Of a stretch of 34,755 nucleotides of DNA, positions 15,799 to 24,091 are shown one piece after another. This stretch comes from Bacteroidia bacterium. GTDB lineage: Bacteria > Bacteroidota > Bacteroidia > Chitinophagales > Saprospiraceae. The number at the start of each line of letters is the position of its first letter. The stretch's first letter is position 1. The notes under the pieces are model-generated. The model saw nothing but the letters and a program-made list of their open reading frames with translations, had not been told where the DNA came from and did not search any database. The translations under genes were made by a program, and so were the position numbers. The DNA is taken from NCBI GenBank assembly GCA_030430845.1, contig JAUIKE010000086.1, positions 1 to 34,755 of the forward strand. The letters run 5' to 3'.

Positions 15799-16667
15799 TT
15801 TAGGAAAGTATTGACATGTTTCATAAACCAATCAAATTCGTCGAGCATAATAAAATGCATGGCTGTGTCGGCCATGATAAGTTTATAGTCATTAACTCTG
15901 GCATACTGCTGCTGGAAGGTGCTCTCTACCATTTCTCTGGTCAGGCCATAGTTTTTTCCGGCATACCAGGAACCAAATACCATTATGGGACAGCGGACCT
16001 TGGCCGCTTCTGCCCGCAGGTCAGTGGTCATCAGTTCATACATGGCCTGAGCCACCGTCGGCCGGTCGGACTTAATGGACCACTTTATGATCCGCTCAAT
16101 ATCGACTTCATTAGAGGCCATACGCTGCATGCCGAGTTTTTGCTGTTGCTCAAAAACTTCATCGGTTTGGTTTTTCATCATGGTTTTCATCATCTCCGCC
16201 TGAGGTTTAGCCTGCTCTTCGGTAATGTTAGGGTTGATCGAGGCCGTGAAAAAAGGGTAGGAATCGACGATGACAATTTTTTTAAGCAGCCCCGGGGCCT
16301 CCGCAGCAATGGACAAGGCGGTGAACCCTCCCAGGCTATGGCCTATAATGGTGGGTTTTTTTAATCCCTCTTTTTTGATATAAGCGATAAGGCCTTCTTT
16401 TATTTTCGGTAAAAAACTGGTGTCCGACCCAGGAAATGCTTTCGTACCTCCAAATCCGGCCAGTGTAAAGATATGGCATTCATATTGGTCGGATAACTTT
16501 GCTACGGTAGCATCCCAAACCTCGCCTGAGCAGGCTAGTCCGGGAATGAGCAGAATGGCCGGTCCTTTGCCCCGAACCTTTACGTCAAATACCTTTTCAG
16601 GAATTGGTTGTGCATTTAAATGGAAAAACAACATAAATCCGCCTACTAAACCGATCAAATGCTTCAT
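15795..16667 (-). CDS. Exported alpha/beta hydrolase
   Basis: A 290-residue secreted alpha/beta hydrolase. Signal peptide MKHLIGLVGGFMLFFHLNAQ, then the oxyanion strand ILLIPGLACSGEVW, nucleophile elbow IIGHSLGG (serine near residue 108), an acid candidate in the strand MVFGSWYAG and a late histidine in DTAMHFIMLDE. Probably a periplasmic esterase or lipase-like enzyme; substrate unknown. The ATG at 16667 was chosen for its signal peptide; the open frame extends 32 codons further without one. It is the first gene of the operon with the ECF sigma and membrane protein, an unusual position that suggests a link between its product or substrate and sigma control. Confidence 0.88.
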   Translation of the reverse strand: MKHLIGLVGGFMLFFHLNAQPIPEKVFDVKVRGKGPAILLIPGLACSGEVWDATVAKLSDQYECHIFTLAGFGGTKAFPGSDTSFLPKIKEGLIAYIKKEGLKKPTIIGHSLGGFTALSIAAEAPGLLKKIVIVDSYPFFTASINPNITEEQAKPQAEMMKTMMKNQTDEVFEQQQKLGMQRMASNEVDIERIIKWSIKSDRPTVAQAMYELMTTDLRAEAAKVRCPIMVFGSWYAGKNYGLTREMVESTFQQQYARVNDYKLIMADTAMHFIMLDEFDWFMKHVNTFLK

Positions 16668-16889
16668 GATTATTTTTTTTGATTCAATAATTTTACCCAT
16701 TAGATCATGCTGTTTTGTTTTTATTACAGTTTTTTTAAAAAATCCATCTAAGTTTTTCAGCAATTTATCCTTCCTTTTCCAACTTTCGTAGATCCCTGGG
16801 CTCTCTGACTAGGGGCTTTTGAAGGTCGTAAGCATCTAGGTGTATGAACCGAAGCACCTAAATTGTTAATAGACCAAACAATCTACATC

Positions 16890-19280
16890 ATGAAAAAAGG
16901 GATTCTGCTAGTTGCTTTATTTTTAATGCTTTCAAAGGCTTCGTATGCCCAGTTCCATGTACAGGGGATCGTAAATGGTCCGGATAAAGAAGCATTAGAG
17001 TTTGCCAATGTTATATTATTGAGCCTCCCGGATAGTAATATGGTCAAAGTAGAGACGACTGATCCACAAGGGTTTTTTAATATCCTTACGGAAAAAAAAG
17101 GGACTTACGCTTTGAAGGTGATGCTGCTCGGATATGAGGATTATATATCCAAGCAGTTCGATTTGGACGATGGCCGTACTTCACAAACGATAGATTGCGA
17201 AATGCAGTCGGAAGCTCAAATGCTTCAAACAGTAGAGGTAAAGGCGAAAGTCCCTTTGCTGGAGCAGCGCTCTGACCGCCTGGTCGTTAATGTTGAGCAA
17301 AGCCTGACCGCACTTAACGGTAACCTCATGGATGTACTACGAAAAGTTCCGGGAATGCTGATTATCAACGATCAGATCAGCCTGGCCGGGCAGTCCAGTG
17401 TCACCATCCTGATCAATGGAAGAACTACTAAATACATGGACATCACGGCCTTCCTGAAGGAAATGCCTGCCGATAACATCGCAAAGATCGAGGTCATCCA
17501 CCAGCCGGGCGCTGAGTTCGAGGCTTCCGGTACCGGCCCGGTGATCAACATCGTTCTCAAACAGAATAAATTGTACGGTACCAATGGTAGTGTTCGCTTG
17601 GGATTGGGAAAAGGTAGCTTCTGGAGGTATAATGGTAGTGTTAGCCTAAACCACCGCCAAGGAAACCTTAACCTCTACGGGAGCGCCGGCTATAGCCATA
17701 ATGCCTGGCAGGAATGGCTCGACCTGGATCGCTACATCGAAGATGATGTGTACTCTCAGTCGACGGCCAAACCTTCCAAGCCGCATACTAAAAGAGGGAA
17801 TGTCGGCTTAGACTGGTACCTGGATGACCGACACACGATCGGCCTTTCCGCCAATGGACTGCACAGCGTCAATGATCGCACCAATGTCAATACAACCAAT
17901 ATTTTTTATGGGGATCAAAGTCCTACCACTACTCTGGTGACCGATAATATTTTTGATCGTACCTGGTGGTATGTGTCTTCTAACGCTTATTACAGTTTTA
18001 AGATCGATACCCTGGGGCAAAAACTGGACCTGGACGCCAATTTCACTACCTTCGACCGAGACAACAGCAACCTGATCCAAACCCGGAATCTCAGCGATGA
18101 CGATGTGAATTTTGAGGATCAACGCAGTGCCCAGCCCGGCGCTACTGATATTTATGCCATTCAACTCGATTATTCCAAACCCTTTAATAAAGACATTAGC
18201 CTCCAGACGGGAGCTCGCTGGAGCAGTGCTTCCTTAGATAATAATCTGATCTCCGAATTTTTTAGTGGTGGGGAGTGGGTGAATTATCCGTTACAGAGCA
18301 ACCACTTCCTTTTTGATGAAGAAATTGCCGCGCTTTATACAAAGCTAAACTTCAAAAGCGAGGATTGGGAATTTACTGCCGGTCTGCGGTATGAAGACAG
18401 TCGCTCCGAAGGCTATTCGATCACGCTCGACTCGACTACCCGGCGGGACATTTCGCAGCTATTTCCAAGTGCCAGTGTCAGCAGAGCTTTGACGGACCAA
18501 ATAGGAGTGGCCTTGGCCTACAGCTATCGTATCGAGCGTCCAAGCTATTCCAATCTGAACCCTTTCCTGTATTACCTGGACCCACTGACGTATGAAAAAG
18601 GTAACCCCATGCTTCGTCCCGAGCTGACACATAGTTTTAAAATGAGCCTGACCTATGAAAAGCAGCCTTTTTTCAATTTGGAATACAATCGGACCGACAA
18701 TCCCATGGCCCTGGTCACGGAGCAGGATCTGGAAACAAAGGCTGCATTCGCGACAACAGTCAACCTGGATAAGTTTGAACGTTGGGGAGGCAGCCTGTTT
18801 TTTCCCTTGGATTTTATTAAGGGCTTATCCGGATACGGGGGAGTAATGGGCTATTACAATAAGTATACCTCCGACCTCGAAGGAGGAGTATATGAAAACG
18901 ATCAATGGAGTGTAACCGGGTTTTTACAAGCCTCCTTTATCTTACCTTTTGATATTAAAGCTGAGGTGAATGGATTCATTACCAGTGGTGGACAGGATGG
19001 GATCATCAATTATGAAAGTTTATATGGTGTGAATGTCGGCTTTGAGAAAGAGTTGTTAAACGAAAAAGCCTCTATCCGAATGAGTATTGGTGATCTGTTG
19101 TATAAGTATTGGTATGGCGATATTGACTATGGCGGCCTGGTAGCTGATGTATCGTCCCGCTGGGATACGCAGGTTGTAAATGTGCAGTTTACCTATCGCT
19201 TTGGCAATCAACATTTGAAAAAACGACAGGGAAGGACAAACAGTGCTTCGGATGAGATTAATCGAGCACAAGGAAATTAA
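16890..19280 (+). CDS. Outer-membrane beta-barrel protein, TonB-receptor-like (OMP_b-brl_3)
   Basis: A 796-residue outer-membrane protein. Signal peptide MKKGILLVALFLMLSKASYAQ; a carboxypeptidase-regulatory-like domain at about 22-110 (FHVQGIVNGPDKEALEFANVILL); a plug-like domain at about 115-220 (GNLMDVLRKVPGMLIINDQISLAGQSSVTILINGR, IEVIHQPGAEFEASGTGPVINI); then alternating beta strands to the end, matching the outer-membrane barrel 3 family. No SusD partner is nearby, so it is not a classical SusC/SusD pair. The ligand is unknown. The ATG at 16890 was preferred to an upstream TTG because it begins the signal peptide. A strong terminator starts at its stop codon. Confidence 0.9.
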   Translation: MKKGILLVALFLMLSKASYAQFHVQGIVNGPDKEALEFANVILLSLPDSNMVKVETTDPQGFFNILTEKKGTYALKVMLLGYEDYISKQFDLDDGRTSQTIDCEMQSEAQMLQTVEVKAKVPLLEQRSDRLVVNVEQSLTALNGNLMDVLRKVPGMLIINDQISLAGQSSVTILINGRTTKYMDITAFLKEMPADNIAKIEVIHQPGAEFEASGTGPVINIVLKQNKLYGTNGSVRLGLGKGSFWRYNGSVSLNHRQGNLNLYGSAGYSHNAWQEWLDLDRYIEDDVYSQSTAKPSKPHTKRGNVGLDWYLDDRHTIGLSANGLHSVNDRTNVNTTNIFYGDQSPTTTLVTDNIFDRTWWYVSSNAYYSFKIDTLGQKLDLDANFTTFDRDNSNLIQTRNLSDDDVNFEDQRSAQPGATDIYAIQLDYSKPFNKDISLQTGARWSSASLDNNLISEFFSGGEWVNYPLQSNHFLFDEEIAALYTKLNFKSEDWEFTAGLRYEDSRSEGYSITLDSTTRRDISQLFPSASVSRALTDQIGVALAYSYRIERPSYSNLNPFLYYLDPLTYEKGNPMLRPELTHSFKMSLTYEKQPFFNLEYNRTDNPMALVTEQDLETKAAFATTVNLDKFERWGGSLFFPLDFIKGLSGYGGVMGYYNKYTSDLEGGVYENDQWSVTGFLQASFILPFDIKAEVNGFITSGGQDGIINYESLYGVNVGFEKELLNEKASIRMSIGDLLYKYWYGDIDYGGLVADVSSRWDTQVVNVQFTYRFGNQHLKKRQGRTNSASDEINRAQGN

Positions 19281-19317
19281 AAAATAGGCGGCCCATCCGG
19301 GCCGCCTATTTTTTTTT
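19279..19317 (+). terminator. Strong intrinsic terminator after the barrel protein
   Basis: AAAAAATAGGCGGCCC (19279-19294) pairs with GGGCCGCCTATTTTTT (19299-19314) around ATCC, with T residues continuing to 19317. The stem begins inside the TAA stop (19278-19280). It separates the barrel gene from the serine hydrolase. Confidence 0.9.
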
Positions 19318-19337
19318 AATTTACAGAAAAAACACCA

Positions 19338-20735
19338 ATGAAAAAGTACATTCCCATTAAATTCCTGCTTTATTCACTGGCAGGGTTTCTGTTTTTTGCT
19401 TGTGTAGCCCAACCGGAAAGCAATGCACCAGACAAGGTGGTTGGCGACCAATCCTTAGAGGGATTTGTCAATGACATTATCCAACCGGCTATAGATAGTC
19501 AGCAAATAGCCGGGGTAGCGGTAGGTGTGAAAAAAGGAGATCAGACGCTGCTGCTAAAAACCTATGGTTATGCCGATTTAGAGCATGAGGTACCAATGCC
19601 ACTTGATGCTTCTTTTGAGATCGGCTCAGTGACCAAGCAATTCACGGCAGCAGCCATTTTACAATTGGTAGAGGCCGGTAAATTGAGCCTCGAAGACGAT
19701 TTTACTCAATATGTTGATTTTGATACGGGCGGTCGAATGATAACGATTCAGCGGTTACTGGATCATACTTCGGGTATCAAGGGATATACCGAAGTGCCGG
19801 CGTTTTTTGGCGAATTTTCAGTGAGTGATTTTCCACAGGACACGCTGCTTCGATGGATGGAAAAAGAACCTTTCGATTTTGAGCCGGGAGAAGCGGAGAT
19901 CTATAACAACACGGCCTTTTTTATACTTGGTCTGATCATTGAAGAAGTCAGTGGTCAGTCCTATGCAGATTATGTGGAGGAAAGTGTTTTTGCCAAAGCC
20001 GGCATGGACAACTCGTATTATTGCTCGAACAGCCGCATAGTCAAAAACCGGGCACACGGTTATGCCATGGGGCGGGAAGGCCTGGAAAGAGCAGCTTATC
20101 TGAATCACAAGTGGCCATATGCGGCGGGCTCTTTATGTTCGACGGCCGAAGATCTGCTTAAGTGGAACGAGGCTTTGCACGGCGGCAAGGTCCTGAGCGA
20201 TGCGATGTATCAATCTTTGATCACCCCCGGTGTCCTGAATGATGGAACAAAACTTAGATACTGCAAGGGCATCACAGTTTACGACTATAAAGGCAATGAA
20301 TGCATCTCCCACGGTGGTGGGATTAACGGCTTTTTATCAGAATCTAGGTATTTTCCGGAGGAAGATCTGACCGTTGTTGTTTTAGTTAGCACCACAGCGC
20401 CCCCGACGCCCGGCCAGATCGCCGATCAGATATCGGATAAATTGCTGGATGCCAGAGAAGCAGAGCCGGTTGTGTATGAAGGAGATGTACTTGCTCTGTC
20501 CGGTAAATATGAAGGGGCGGCTCGTGGGCGTTCGCTCAGTATGTACGTCGAGGGAAAGGACGGCATCTTATTGATCAGTGGAGAAGAAGGCGGTGAGCAA
20601 GATACGCTGAATTATTATGGAGGGTACTGGGGAGATGGCGGTCGGCAGCGAGCCTCTTTTGTAATTAATAATGGGCAAGCTGAAGAGCTCAGGTTTGATC
20701 ATATTACGGGGCATTATCGGCTTAGGAAGCAGTAA
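19338..20735 (+). CDS. Serine hydrolase of the class C beta-lactamase / PBP4* family, likely lipoprotein
   Basis: A 465-residue exported serine hydrolase. The catalytic motifs are SVTK (S97, K100), YNN (in EIYNNTAFFILGL) and HGG (in CISHGGGINGF), the three marks of the beta-lactamase family (Pfam PF00144). The N terminus (SLAGFLFFAC) ends in a cysteine at residue 22 in a loose lipobox, so it is probably a lipoprotein. The last 80 residues form a small separate beta-rich domain common in this group. Members include D-aminopeptidases, esterases and peptidoglycan hydrolases; a true beta-lactamase role is not implied. It stands alone between a terminator and copy 2 of the palindromic element. Confidence 0.88.
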   Translation: MKKYIPIKFLLYSLAGFLFFACVAQPESNAPDKVVGDQSLEGFVNDIIQPAIDSQQIAGVAVGVKKGDQTLLLKTYGYADLEHEVPMPLDASFEIGSVTKQFTAAAILQLVEAGKLSLEDDFTQYVDFDTGGRMITIQRLLDHTSGIKGYTEVPAFFGEFSVSDFPQDTLLRWMEKEPFDFEPGEAEIYNNTAFFILGLIIEEVSGQSYADYVEESVFAKAGMDNSYYCSNSRIVKNRAHGYAMGREGLERAAYLNHKWPYAAGSLCSTAEDLLKWNEALHGGKVLSDAMYQSLITPGVLNDGTKLRYCKGITVYDYKGNECISHGGGINGFLSESRYFPEEDLTVVVLVSTTAPPTPGQIADQISDKLLDAREAEPVVYEGDVLALSGKYEGAARGRSLSMYVEGKDGILLISGEEGGEQDTLNYYGGYWGDGGRQRASFVINNGQAEELRFDHITGHYRLRKQ

Positions 20736-20750
20736 TATTGGAGTGTGGGA

Positions 20751-20883
20751 AATCTTGCGGTAGTCACCTGGTGACTCCGAGTCACCAGGTGACTACCGCA
20801 AGATTCGCAAAATTTTATTTGGATGCAAGTCCCTGTCCGCTTTTGTCCGATAATGGCAGGTTTTGGCAGCCTGCCCGTATGGG
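20751..20883 (-). repeat. Dispersed palindromic element, copy 2
   Basis: Perfect 26-bp arms (20751-20776 and 20780-20805) around CCG. The right flank carries the AT-rich linker, four decamer units and a TATGGG end also found in copy 3. Read on the minus strand, the array faces the stop of pgl. The palindrome starts 15 bp after the stop of the plus-strand serine hydrolase, so it lies between convergent genes. Confidence 0.9.
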
Positions 20884-20955
20884 GGCAGCCTGAACGGCCA
20901 TGGGTTTTGAAAGCCTGCCGTATGGAGGCGCATCCTTCTGTATGGGAGTCCATTG
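20868..20955. repeat. Degenerate tandem GTATGG-containing units beside copy 2
   Basis: Related words occur in a row: CCTGCCCGTATGGGGGC (from 20870), GGCCATGGG (from 20897), CCTGCCGTATGGAGGC (from 20914) and CTTCTGTATGGGAG (from 20935). The gap up to the pgl stop at 20961 is filled by them. They appear to be a decayed tandem array extending the element. Confidence 0.45.
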
Positions 20956-20960
20956 AATAC

Positions 20961-21692
20961 CTACAGCTCTGAAGCGGCGGCCTCATCTAACCACCAATGC
21001 AGTTTCCCGGCTGACGGCTGAATATGTGCAGCCGGATATTTTCGATAGCCTTCTTCCTTGCCTAAAATTACCTTTACTTTTTCGGCCTTGGACTCGCCCG
21101 TGACCAGGAAGCACACATTTTTGGCGTTATTCAAAACGGGCCCGGTTAGAGAAACCCTATTTTGGCCACTTTCCGGATGCTGGGCTATCACCGTGGGGCC
21201 GGCATGTTGTATCAGATCCATTCGATTAGGGAATATGGAGGCCGTGTGGCCGTCCTCCCCCATGCCGAGAATAATGAGGTCAAATTTGGGGATGTTAAAC
21301 CTAACTTCCAGTTCTTTGATCAGGACTTGCCCGTAACGGTTTGATTCTATAAAGGGCTCTTCTTCTCCCTTGATCCGGAAAATATTTCCCTCTGGAATGT
21401 CGATATGGTCCAATAGATGTTCTTTCGTCATTTTATAATTACTCTCCTCATCTGTGGGTGGTACACAGCGTTCGTCTCCCCAGAAAAGCTTCACCTTTTT
21501 CCAGTCGATCTTGTCTTTGTAAGCTTCTGCTAAATGGTCGAATAAAATCTTGGGGGTGCTTCCACCAGAGAGGGCGATGGTAAAAGAGCCTTCAGCCTTG
21601 TCAATTTGTTCTTTAAGGTAGGCAGCAAATGCTTCGGCTACCGCTTTTTTATTGTTAAAAATATGTTTCTGAGCTTCCAAATTGCTTAGCAT
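20961..21692 (-). CDS. pgl: 6-phosphogluconolactonase
   Basis: A 243-residue cytosolic lactonase that hydrolyses 6-phosphogluconolactone to 6-phosphogluconate, the second step of the oxidative pentose phosphate pathway. Family motifs: ALSGGSTPKILFDHLAE near residue 40-55, KLFWGDERCVPPTDEESNY near 70-90 and ILGMGEDGHTASIFP near 145-160. The ATG at 21692 gives the usual DevB/Pgl length and lies 95 bp after the zwf stop; longer in-frame starts run back towards zwf and add a non-conserved N terminus. Together with zwf it forms a probable two-gene operon. Confidence 0.94.
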   Translation of the reverse strand: MLSNLEAQKHIFNNKKAVAEAFAAYLKEQIDKAEGSFTIALSGGSTPKILFDHLAEAYKDKIDWKKVKLFWGDERCVPPTDEESNYKMTKEHLLDHIDIPEGNIFRIKGEEEPFIESNRYGQVLIKELEVRFNIPKFDLIILGMGEDGHTASIFPNRMDLIQHAGPTVIAQHPESGQNRVSLTGPVLNNAKNVCFLVTGESKAEKVKVILGKEEGYRKYPAAHIQPSAGKLHWWLDEAAASEL

Positions 21693-21787
21693 TTGTTTTT
21701 GTGAAAATATCCGTACAGACCCGCGAAAATCCATGTCAAAAAAAAAATGCTTTGTCAGACACAGATCATTCACGGATGACACGGGTT

Positions 21788-23305
21788 TTATAATTCGCAG
21801 AAGTTGTGTTCCTCCGTTAGAGCCGGGCATGGATTATGCCAGCTAAAAGGCCAGGTGTCAAACAGCATGTCGGAATTATCAGGCCCCCATGTGCCTGCCG
21901 GATAGCCAAACAATTTGATCTCCGGATCGTTTTTCCATGCATTCAGAATCGGATCCACAAAGGCCCAGGCTGCCTCTACGGATTCTCCTCGGGCGTACAA
22001 GGTCGCATCTCCCTTTATACAATCCATGATCAGGCGTTCGTAGGCATCCGGAATATATTGATCAGCCAGGTCGGAGTAATGAAAGTCCATGTCCACATTT
22101 TTGACGTGGAAGCCGGCCCCTGGTACCTTCATGCCAAAATTCAGTAACAAACCTTCATCGGGCTGGATGCGGATGATCATTTTATTTTGTGATTGAAAAA
22201 TTTCTTTTTGGTTGCGAAACAATGTGTGCGGCGGAGCCTTAAAGGCAACAGTGATCTCAGTAACTTTTGTAGGGAGCCTTTTTCCTGTACGCACATAAAA
22301 CGGCACGCCTGCCCAACGCCAGTTGTCGATGAAAAACTTGACTGCCAGATAGGTTTCGGTCATGGAACCTTCCGGGACCCCTTCTTCTTCCCGGTAGCCT
22401 TTAAGGGCCTGTCCATTAATATTGGAGGAGATGTACTGGCCCCTCACAACATATTTATTGACCTCTTCTTGAGTGATTGGACGAAGGGACTCAAATATTT
22501 TCACCTTTTCTGCTCTGATTGATTTCGCGTCAGCACTAGTGGGAGGCTCCATGGCAATTTGGGCCATAATCATCATGAGGTGATTCTGGAACATGTCCCT
22601 CAAGGCGCCGGAATGGTCATAATATCCGCCCCGGCTACCTACTCCAATGTCTTCAGCTGCCGTTATTTCAATATGGTCAATGAAGTTGCGGTTCCACAAT
22701 GGTTCGAAAATACCATTCGCAAAACGGGTAACAAGCAAATTCTGAACCGTTTCCTTGCCAAGGTAATGGTCGATGCGAAAGATTTGATCTTCTTCAAAGT
22801 GTTTGAGTAACTTATCATTGAGGTCTTTGGCAGAAGCCAGGTCATACCCGAAAGGTTTTTCAATAACCAACCTTTTGGAGCCGGTGGAGCGATCATTCAG
22901 GCCGTAATGTGCCAGGTAGGGCGTAATAATTTCGTATAGCTTTGGCGGGGTCGACAAATAAAATATATAATTGCATTGGGTTTGGTGGCGGTCATCCAGT
23001 TCACTTAATTTATCTTTGACCTTTTGATAATCATCTTTGGAGGAGGTATCAATAGGTTGGTAATACAACATTTGGGCGAAAGAGCGGATTTGTTCTTCCG
23101 TCGCATCTTCTTTTTTGATGAAATTATTTTTGGAAAAAGCCTCCTCCCGGTAACTATCATCGGAAAATTGGGTTCGACTGACTCCCAGAATAGCGAAATT
23201 TTTGGGTAGATTGCCTGCCTTGTGTAGTTGGAATATAGAAGGTAGCAGTTTGCGCTTGGCCAGGTCGCCTGAAGCGCCGAAAATAACAAAAACAAGTGGT
23301 TTCAT
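21788..23305 (-). CDS. zwf: Glucose-6-phosphate 1-dehydrogenase
   Basis: A 505-residue cytosolic enzyme that oxidises glucose 6-phosphate to 6-phosphogluconolactone with NADP+ (or NAD+). The nucleotide-binding motif FGASGDLAKRKL is at residues 9-20 and the signature RIDHYLGKE at 177-185, with EKPFGYDL just before it. Length is normal for the bacterial enzyme. It is the first gene of zwf-pgl. A perfect GC-rich hairpin lies 40 bp upstream of the ATG, in the presumed leader, in the 273-bp divergent gap shared with rpiB. Confidence 0.97.
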   Translation of the reverse strand: MKPLVFVIFGASGDLAKRKLLPSIFQLHKAGNLPKNFAILGVSRTQFSDDSYREEAFSKNNFIKKEDATEEQIRSFAQMLYYQPIDTSSKDDYQKVKDKLSELDDRHQTQCNYIFYLSTPPKLYEIITPYLAHYGLNDRSTGSKRLVIEKPFGYDLASAKDLNDKLLKHFEEDQIFRIDHYLGKETVQNLLVTRFANGIFEPLWNRNFIDHIEITAAEDIGVGSRGGYYDHSGALRDMFQNHLMMIMAQIAMEPPTSADAKSIRAEKVKIFESLRPITQEEVNKYVVRGQYISSNINGQALKGYREEEGVPEGSMTETYLAVKFFIDNWRWAGVPFYVRTGKRLPTKVTEITVAFKAPPHTLFRNQKEIFQSQNKMIIRIQPDEGLLLNFGMKVPGAGFHVKNVDMDFHYSDLADQYIPDAYERLIMDCIKGDATLYARGESVEAAWAFVDPILNAWKNDPEIKLFGYPAGTWGPDNSDMLFDTWPFSWHNPCPALTEEHNFCEL

Positions 23306-23344
23306 GAACTTGAATTAATAAATTTGGGTGTTGTATTCATCTTT

Positions 23345-23380
23345 GGAGGCGGGCGAACCCGCATGGGTTCGCCCGCCTCC
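23345..23380. repeat. Perfect GC-rich 16-bp hairpin in the zwf/rpiB divergent gap
   Basis: GGAGGCGGGCGAACCC (23345-23360) and GGGTTCGCCCGCCTCC (23365-23380) are exact reverse complements around GCAT. It is by far the most GC-rich stretch in an AT-rich intergenic region and has no U-tract on either side. Between divergent genes a terminator is not expected; it could be an mRNA leader structure of zwf or an inserted palindromic repeat. Confidence 0.85.
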
Positions 23381-23518
23381 GGTTACTTTATCTTAACACG
23401 CAGGATTTTTTTTAGTTAAAAAGGAAGAGGACTTTTGAGTTAATTAATCGTAAAGTTTTGATTATATAAGAAAAAGTTTCTGGTATTTTTTACAGGACTT
23501 TTCAATTATTCCTTAAAA

Positions 23519-23548
23519 TTTGCCAATCGTAAAAACTATATACATTTC
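23519..23548 (+). promoter_or_regulatory. Possible rpiB promoter
   Basis: TTTG (23519-23522), an 18-bp spacer and TACATTTC (23541-23548) fit the Bacteroidota -33/-7 pair with one mismatch in the -7 box. A start near 23555 gives a leader of about 25 nt. Confidence 0.4.
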
Positions 23549-23578
23549 AATACATTATTTAAATAGAAATCTGAAAGA

Positions 23579-24028
23579 ATGAAAATTGGAATCGCAGCAG
23601 ATCACGGAGGCTTTGAGCTGAAACAACTGGTCGTTAAAATGATAAAAACTGCGGGTTACGATGTCGTCGATTACGGCGCGCATGAATATGACCGTTATGA
23701 TGACTATCCCGACCTGATCATCCCACTGGCCCAAGGCATCTCGGAGGGAGAAGTGGAGAAAGGAATCGCCATTTGTGGTAGTGGAGTAGGGGCCTCAATT
23801 GTCGCCAATAAAATTAAAGGCGTTCGAGCCGCTTTGATCACAGAGACCTATTCTGCGCATCAGGGGGTGGAGCATGATGCTCTGAATGTAATCTGCCTGG
23901 GCGGACGAGTCATCGGTCAGGAACTTGCCCGCGAGATCGTATTTTCTTTCCTGGAAGCTGAATATTCAGGAGAAGAACGCCACAATCGGCGCCTTGGAAA
24001 GGTAACGGACCTGGAAGAGAACTGGTAA
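23579..24028 (+). CDS. rpiB: Ribose-5-phosphate isomerase B
   Basis: A 149-residue RpiB/LacAB-type isomerase interconverting ribose 5-phosphate and ribulose 5-phosphate. Key residues: H9 in IAADHGGFELK, the cysteine C66 in AICGSGVGASI (the E. coli catalytic base is C65) and H99 in GVEHDALNVICLGGR. Length matches the family. It begins a plus-strand pair with gnd, but a terminator lies between them, so gnd may also have its own promoter or be expressed by read-through. Allose phosphate isomerase activity is possible in this family. Confidence 0.95.
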   Translation: MKIGIAADHGGFELKQLVVKMIKTAGYDVVDYGAHEYDRYDDYPDLIIPLAQGISEGEVEKGIAICGSGVGASIVANKIKGVRAALITETYSAHQGVEHDALNVICLGGRVIGQELAREIVFSFLEAEYSGEERHNRRLGKVTDLEENW

Positions 24029-24031
24029 CCT

Positions 24032-24075
24032 AATGAGGTTGAATTTGCCAGGTAGCAGATTCAACTTCATTTTTA
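24032..24075 (+). terminator. Terminator between rpiB and gnd
   Basis: AATGAGGTTGAATTTGC (24032-24048) pairs, with two G-U type wobbles, with GCAGATTCAACTTCATT (24055-24071) around CAGGTA and runs into TTTTT. It starts 3 bp after the rpiB stop. It would limit, not necessarily abolish, transcription into gnd 17 bp further on. Confidence 0.75.
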
Positions 24076-24091
24076 ATAAAAATAACACTAC

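Noticed and set aside
15798..15831. Longer TTG-initiated form of the ECF sigma
   Set aside because: It would sit inside the upstream hydrolase gene and adds no conserved residues; the ATG overlapping the hydrolase stop is better placed.
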